From Myxococcus flavus (GTDB lineage: Bacteria > Myxococcota > Myxococcia > Myxococcales > Myxococcaceae), in contig NZ_CP143624.1 in the NCBI RefSeq assembly GCF_050038885.1, positions 4,650,001 to 4,714,000 on the forward strand: 64,000 nt of DNA, written 5' to 3'. Shown piece after piece: positions 60,343-64,000 of the stretch. The first letter of the stretch is position 1. Each line of letters starts with the position of its first letter. Below the pieces are notes generated by a model. The model ran no database searches. It worked only from the letters and a program-made list of their open reading frames with translations, and had not been told where the DNA came from. A program made the translations under genes and the position numbers.

Positions 60343-62589
60343 GTGCAGGTCCATCGAGCCAGCTCCATCTTGGCCGCATCGGCCATCCTTTTCCTGTCGC
60401 TTTCTCACGTCGCGCACGCCGCGCCAGCTCCGGCGGAGAAGCGCGCGGACCGCGAGGCGCTGAAGGCCGCGCTGCTGGAGGTGCTCCAGCGCGCGCCGCT
60501 GAAGGCGAGCCGCATGGGCGTGCTGATGCAGAGCCTGGACGACGGAGACGTCGTCTTCAGCCACAACGCCGACGAGCTGCTCAACCCGGCCTCCAACGTG
60601 AAGCTGGTGACGTCCGCCGCCGCGCTGGCGTCGCTGGGGCCCGAGTTCCGCTACGACACCGAGTTCCTGGTGGAGCCGGAGCTGGGCGCGGACGGCAAGG
60701 TGAAGACGCTCTACGTGCGCGGCAAGGGCGACCCGTCCATGACGACGGAGCGCCTGTGGGGCATCGTCGCCGAGCTGTGGCACGTGGGCATCCGCGAGGT
60801 GGGCGAAATCGTCGTGGACGACTCCTGGTTCGACGCCGAGCGCACGCCGCCGGGCTATGACCAGGAGGACACGGACCGGGCCTACATGGCGCCCACCGGC
60901 GCGGTGAGCCTCAACTGGAACGCGGTGGCCATCTACCTGCGGCCCGGCAACGCGCCGGGCGCCAAGGGCGTGGTGGAGGTGGAGCCGCCCAGCGACTTCT
61001 TCGTGGTGGAGAACCAGCTCACCACCGGGTCGCGCCGCGCCCGCCGCGTGTTCGTCAAGTCGGACGCCGCGGGCTCGCAGCAGAAGATTGTCGTGCGCGG
61101 CCAGCTCCCGGCGGAGCGCAGTGGCGCCGTCAGCGTCTGGAAGAAAATCGACAACCCGCCCATGTACTTCGGCCAGTCGCTCAAGCAGATGCTGGTGACG
61201 CGCGGCGTGAAGATGCGGGGCAAGGTGAAGCTGGGCAAGACGTCCACCAAGGCCCGCATGCTGCACGTGTCGCAGTCGGACACCTTCGACGTGCTGCTCA
61301 AGCGCCTCAACAAGCTCTCCAGCAACTTCGTCGCCGAGCAGCTCTTGAAGACCATGGGCGCGGAGCTGCGGGGCGCGCCGGGCTCGTTCGCCAAGGGCGT
61401 GGAGGTGGTGGAGCAGTTCCTGGAGCGCGACGTGGGCATCCCCCGCGGCACCTACGTGATGAAGAACGGCAGCGGCCTCAACGACGCCAACCGCTTCTCC
61501 GCCACGCAGCTCAACCGCCTGCTGCGGCACATGGTCCAGCGCTTCCCCTTCGCGCCGGAGTACCTGTCGTCGGTGCCCATCGCGGGCAAGGACGGCACGC
61601 TGAAGTACCGCTTCGAGGGCAGCGACGCCGTGGGCCGGCTGCGCGCCAAGACGGGCACGCTGGAGAGCGTGTCCGCGCTGAGCGGCTATGTGACGAGCGC
61701 GGGCGGCGAGCGCTTCACCTTCTCCATCATGGCCAACGACTTCGCGGGCCGCGCCGGCCCCATCGTCGCGGGCCTGGACGCGCTGGGCGCGGCGGTGGCC
61801 GCCACCGGCTCCAGCCTGGGGCCGTCCACGGCGGTGGCCGCGCTGGCGGACGGCAGCCGTCCCGCCGGGGGCCTCAACGACGTGGCCGCGCGCATCAAGA
61901 CGTACCTGGAGCTGGGCGCGCAGCGCGACCAGCGCAACATCGGGTTCCTGCGCACCGCGTGGCGCAGCGAGCGCGACCCGGCCGTGCGCGCGGTGCTGGC
62001 GGAGGGCCTCTACCAGTCCAACCCGCACGACTACCTGGGCGCGCGCACGCTGCTGGACAGCTACGCGGCCACCTCCGAGGTCTACGGCCGGCTGCGCGAG
62101 GTGGCACGGCTCCTGTCGGTGGACGTGCCGGGCGTGAGCAGCATGGTGGAGCTGGCCGCGGGCGGCAACGCGGAGGCGCTGGCGCGCGTGCTGGAATTGG
62201 CCGGCGCCGCGGGCACGGACGCCCAGGCCCAGGCGGAGATGGCCGAGGCCCTGGGCGAGGTGGCGCGCACCGCGCCGGAGGAGCTGGTGGTGGCGCTGCG
62301 GGCCGCCAGCGCCGGGGACCGGGACGCGTGCACCACGCTGCTGGCGCGCGCGCTGGTTCAGGCGGGGCAGGCGGACCACCCCTTCTGGAAGTCCCTGCGC
62401 CGCACGCTGGGCGCGTCGGACCCGCGGCTGGCGTCCTTCGCCAAGGGGCTGGACGCCACGCTGTCGCAGAAGGTGGCCGAGGCCAAGGCACCCGCCAGGA
62501 CGCCGGACGGGCTCACCCCGGTGGAGGTGGTGGCGCCCGCGGGCAACGCGCCCGAGTCGCCCACCGCCGACACCCGCCCGGGCGGGTAG
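60343..62589 (+). CDS. dacB: PBP4-type D-alanyl-D-alanine carboxypeptidase with long C-terminal extension
   Basis: 748-aa periplasmic serine peptidase trimming peptidoglycan. Signal peptide (MQVHRASSILAASAILFLSL...AHA). Active-site motifs are complete: S84-N-V-K87 (NPASNVKL), S326-S-N328 and K436-T-G438. GTG at 60343 was chosen for the GGAGAGA just upstream; an ATG at 60316 has no ribosome-binding site. After the catalytic domain (to about 490) comes a helical extension of some 220 residues (LNDVAARIKTYLELGAQRDQ, LRTAWRSERDPAVRAVLAEG), HEAT-like in look, ending in a Pro-rich tail. That extension is not part of standard DacB. Confidence 0.88.
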   Translation: MQVHRASSILAASAILFLSLSHVAHAAPAPAEKRADREALKAALLEVLQRAPLKASRMGVLMQSLDDGDVVFSHNADELLNPASNVKLVTSAAALASLGPEFRYDTEFLVEPELGADGKVKTLYVRGKGDPSMTTERLWGIVAELWHVGIREVGEIVVDDSWFDAERTPPGYDQEDTDRAYMAPTGAVSLNWNAVAIYLRPGNAPGAKGVVEVEPPSDFFVVENQLTTGSRRARRVFVKSDAAGSQQKIVVRGQLPAERSGAVSVWKKIDNPPMYFGQSLKQMLVTRGVKMRGKVKLGKTSTKARMLHVSQSDTFDVLLKRLNKLSSNFVAEQLLKTMGAELRGAPGSFAKGVEVVEQFLERDVGIPRGTYVMKNGSGLNDANRFSATQLNRLLRHMVQRFPFAPEYLSSVPIAGKDGTLKYRFEGSDAVGRLRAKTGTLESVSALSGYVTSAGGERFTFSIMANDFAGRAGPIVAGLDALGAAVAATGSSLGPSTAVAALADGSRPAGGLNDVAARIKTYLELGAQRDQRNIGFLRTAWRSERDPAVRAVLAEGLYQSNPHDYLGARTLLDSYAATSEVYGRLREVARLLSVDVPGVSSMVELAAGGNAEALARVLELAGAAGTDAQAQAEMAEALGEVARTAPEELVVALRAASAGDRDACTTLLARALVQAGQADHPFWKSLRRTLGASDPRLASFAKGLDATLSQKVAEAKAPARTPDGLTPVEVVAPAGNAPESPTADTRPGG

Positions 62590-62705
62590 CCCGCGCCCAC
62601 CCCGTTCCTCCCGAATCCCTCCGGCCGGGCGCAGCCTCCTCGCCCGGGTGGCAGGCAGGCGTACGGCCCCCGGGAAGAAGTCCGCTTTCTGGCTGGGTGT
62701 CAGTA

Positions 62706-62781
62706 CCCACTGCTATAGGTGGGAATCAAACCCGGCGGGTGCGTCCTTGCCGGGCTGTAACCGGTCCTTGGTGGACCGGTT
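62706..62781 (+). promoter_or_regulatory. Three consecutive stem-loops in the ssb leader
   Basis: Stem 1: CCCAC/GTGGG (62706-62723). Stem 2: CCCGGC/GCCGGG (62731-62754). Stem 3: ACCGGTCC/GGACCGGT with a TTGGT loop (62760-62780), extendable by one A-U pair. The last lies 23 bp before the ssb start, followed by GAGAAAGGAACG as ribosome-binding region. A TATAGG at 62714-62719 could be a -10 element, in which case stem 1 would not be transcribed. Possible autogenous or translational control of ssb. Confidence 0.45.
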
Positions 62782-62803
62782 CTCGGGAGAAAGGAACGCA
62801 GTC

Positions 62804-63295
62804 ATGGCTGGAGGCGTGAACAAGGTCATTCTCATCGGCAACCTGGGGGCGGACCCGGAGGTCCGGTTCACTCCCGGAGGGCAGGCGGTGGCGAACTTCC
62901 GCATCGCCACCAGCGAGAGCTGGGTCGACAAGAATGGCCAGAAGCAGGAGCGGACCGAGTGGCACCGCATCGTCGTCTGGGGAAAGCTCGCGGAGCTCTG
63001 CGGCGAGTACCTGAAGAAGGGGCGGCAGTGCTACGTCGAGGGCCGCCTGCAGACGCGCGAGTGGACGGACAAGGAGAACCGGAAAAACTACACCACCGAG
63101 GTGGTGGCCAACGCCGTGACGTTCCTCGGCGGTGGCGGGCGTGACGCCGGGGACGGCATGGGCGGTGGCGGTGGCGGTGGACGCCGGCAGTTCTCTCCGC
63201 AGCGCGGCGGAGGCATGGACAGCGACTACGGCCAGCCCCCGCCGGACGACATGGGCGGTGGCCATGGCGGCAACGACGACGACATCCCGTTCTAG
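62804..63295 (+). CDS. ssb: Single-stranded DNA-binding protein
   Basis: 163-aa SSB. OB-fold in residues 1-105: NKVILIGNLGADPEVRFTPG, AVANFRIATSESWVDKNGQK, TEWHRIVVWGKLAELCGEYL, KKGRQCYVEGRLQTREWTDK. A Gly/Pro/Arg-rich linker, then the acidic tip DDDIPF that recruits partner proteins. The ATG lies behind AAGGA; a frame open further upstream is not supported. A strong terminator follows. It acts in replication, repair and recombination. Confidence 0.95.
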   Translation: MAGGVNKVILIGNLGADPEVRFTPGGQAVANFRIATSESWVDKNGQKQERTEWHRIVVWGKLAELCGEYLKKGRQCYVEGRLQTREWTDKENRKNYTTEVVANAVTFLGGGGRDAGDGMGGGGGGGRRQFSPQRGGGMDSDYGQPPPDDMGGGHGGNDDDIPF

Positions 63296-63329
63296 GCCCG
63301 GCTGACGCCGCCGGTGTCCTGGAAATGAA

Positions 63330-63365
63330 ACCGGCCGCTCCCCGGAAGACTCGGGGGCGGCCGGT
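63330..63365. terminator. Strong hairpin between ssb and sdhC, bidirectional terminator
   Basis: ACCGGCCGC-TCCCCG pairs with CGGGGGCGGCCGGT around a GAAGACT loop; only one base is bulged in about 14 pairs. It lies between convergent ssb (stop at 63295) and the succinate dehydrogenase gene (stop at 63419), so it could serve both. Confidence 0.65.
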
Positions 63366-63418
63366 GTGCTTTCCAGCGGGTGGGGCGGCCCCGGCGCGCG
63401 TGGCACCGGGGCATGGCG

Positions 63419-64000
63419 TCACGGAGGGGTGGCGCCCACGGGGCTGAAGGCGGCGCCCGCGTTGTAGAGCGCGTAGATGACCGCCCAGCTCATGGCCGTC
63501 AGCACCAGGAACAGGATGATGACCACCGGCTCGAACCGGCGCATGGAGCGCTCGCTGGCGAGCAGGCCCCAGCCCATGGCGAAGCCCTGGAGGCCGTTGG
63601 CCAGGTGGTACGAGGTGCCCAGCGTGCCCAGCAGGTAGACGATGAGGGTGGGCGTGTGGTGGTGCATTTCCCGGGCGATGTCCGCGAAGGCCTCCGGGTG
63701 ACCCAGCATCAGCCGGGGCTGGAGGAAGGCCAGCCAGATGTGGGCGCCCAGGAAGAGGAGCACGCCCACCGCGCTCAGGCGCTGGAGGAGGTACTTGAGG
63801 TTGCCGTAGTTGTTGTAGCGGACGTTGTTCGGCTTGAAGCTGAACAGCCGCACGAGCCCCCAGCCGGTGTGCATCAGCAGGGGCAGCAGGACGATGATGA
63901 ATGTGAAGACCTGGGAGAACGGGTTGGCGTAGCCCGTCACCGCGTTCTGCCAGGCGTCCGCGCCGTTGAACGCGGAGAGGTTGTCCCACAGGTGGTTGAC
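63419..64000 (-). CDS. sdhC: Succinate dehydrogenase cytochrome b subunit, 5' end cut by the window edge
   Basis: About 194 codons of a membrane anchor of succinate dehydrogenase/fumarate reductase, open to the right edge (the visible N-part continues VNHLWDNLSAFNGADAWQNA). Helices: TFIIVLLPLLMHTGWGLVRL, QRLSAVGVLLFLGAHIWLAF, IVYLLGTLGTSYHLANGLQG, VVIILFLVLTAMSWAVIYAL. The His residues in MHTGWG, AHIWLAF and SYHLANG are candidate haem b ligands. This is the single-subunit, di-haem type (SdhC/FrdC of Bacteroidetes, Deltaproteobacteria and epsilon groups), with sdhA and sdhB expected just outside the window. Confidence 0.88.
   Translation of the reverse strand, partial: VNHLWDNLSAFNGADAWQNAVTGYANPFSQVFTFIIVLLPLLMHTGWGLVRLFSFKPNNVRYNNYGNLKYLLQRLSAVGVLLFLGAHIWLAFLQPRLMLGHPEAFADIAREMHHHTPTLIVYLLGTLGTSYHLANGLQGFAMGWGLLASERSMRRFEPVVIILFLVLTAMSWAVIYALYNAGAAFSPVGATPP

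Noticed and set aside
60205..62379. Minus-strand frame opposite the PBP4 gene
   Set aside because: Mirror composition with no motif; the plus strand carries SxxK, SxN and KTG.
62700..62785. Resemblance to a tRNA T-arm (GGGAATCAAACCC) and to a cobalamin riboswitch core (GGGAATC...CTGTAACCGG)
   Set aside because: No cloverleaf can be drawn: T- and anticodon stems mismatch and no D-arm exists. For the riboswitch, the 3' conserved box is missing and ssb is not a B12-related gene.

Overview
The window reads as chromosomal DNA of a Myxococcus-type deltaproteobacterium (Myxococcaceae). The evidence is the very high GC with GC-rich third positions, dense genes with many 4-bp ATGA/GTGA overlaps, and the gene content: a PilY1/minor-pilin set next to a Wzx/Wzy-type polysaccharide locus, then an lpt-rpoN-hpf-ptsN block. 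From memory, this arrangement resembles the M. xanthus region with minor-pilin cluster_1 and the biosurfactant polysaccharide (BPS: WzcB/WzxB/WzyB) genes. I could not check that by alignment. I saw no tRNA, rRNA, CRISPR array, insertion sequence or prophage.

Region 1 (1-8.2 kb, minus strand): one apparent operon, pilX-pilY1-pilV-pilW-fimU-cytochrome c-unknown. The four minor prepilins and the Ca-binding PilY1 tip protein would prime and cap a type IVa pilus. The cytochrome c sits where M. xanthus has tfcP.

Region 2 (8.5-47.5 kb): the polysaccharide locus. It holds a fused Wzc tyrosine kinase/co-polymerase, a Wzx flippase, two Wzy/WaaL-like membrane proteins (one with a TPR tail), a WecA/MraY-type initiating phosphoglycosyltransferase, UDP-glucose dehydrogenase, seven GT4 and two free GT2 glycosyltransferases, and a GT2-methyltransferase fusion beside a PMT/ArnT-like membrane enzyme. 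It also holds a separate methyltransferase, two acyltransferase-3 proteins, an LtaS-like phosphoglycerol transferase, two related nucleotidyltransferase-fold proteins (one without its catalytic residues), a GT4 remnant, a ROK sugar kinase and a few accessory or surface proteins. Together these would build, decorate, flip and polymerise a Wzy-dependent secreted polysaccharide. No Wza outer-membrane exporter is present, so that step must be encoded elsewhere.

Region 3 (47.5-60 kb): housekeeping genes. It contains a YbaK deacylase and astB, with astB divergent from lpxL by only 17 bp. Then come lptC-lptA-lptB and rpoN, hpf and ptsN in the order known from other proteobacteria, interrupted here by a GNAT acetyltransferase, a lipoprotein and an SDR, and by a 690-bp non-coding stretch rich in palindromes.

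Region 4 (58.9-64 kb): a lineage-type hypothetical gene, dtd, a PBP4-type carboxypeptidase with a long C-terminal extension, ssb behind a leader of three successive stem-loops, and the start of a succinate dehydrogenase cytochrome b gene running off the right edge.
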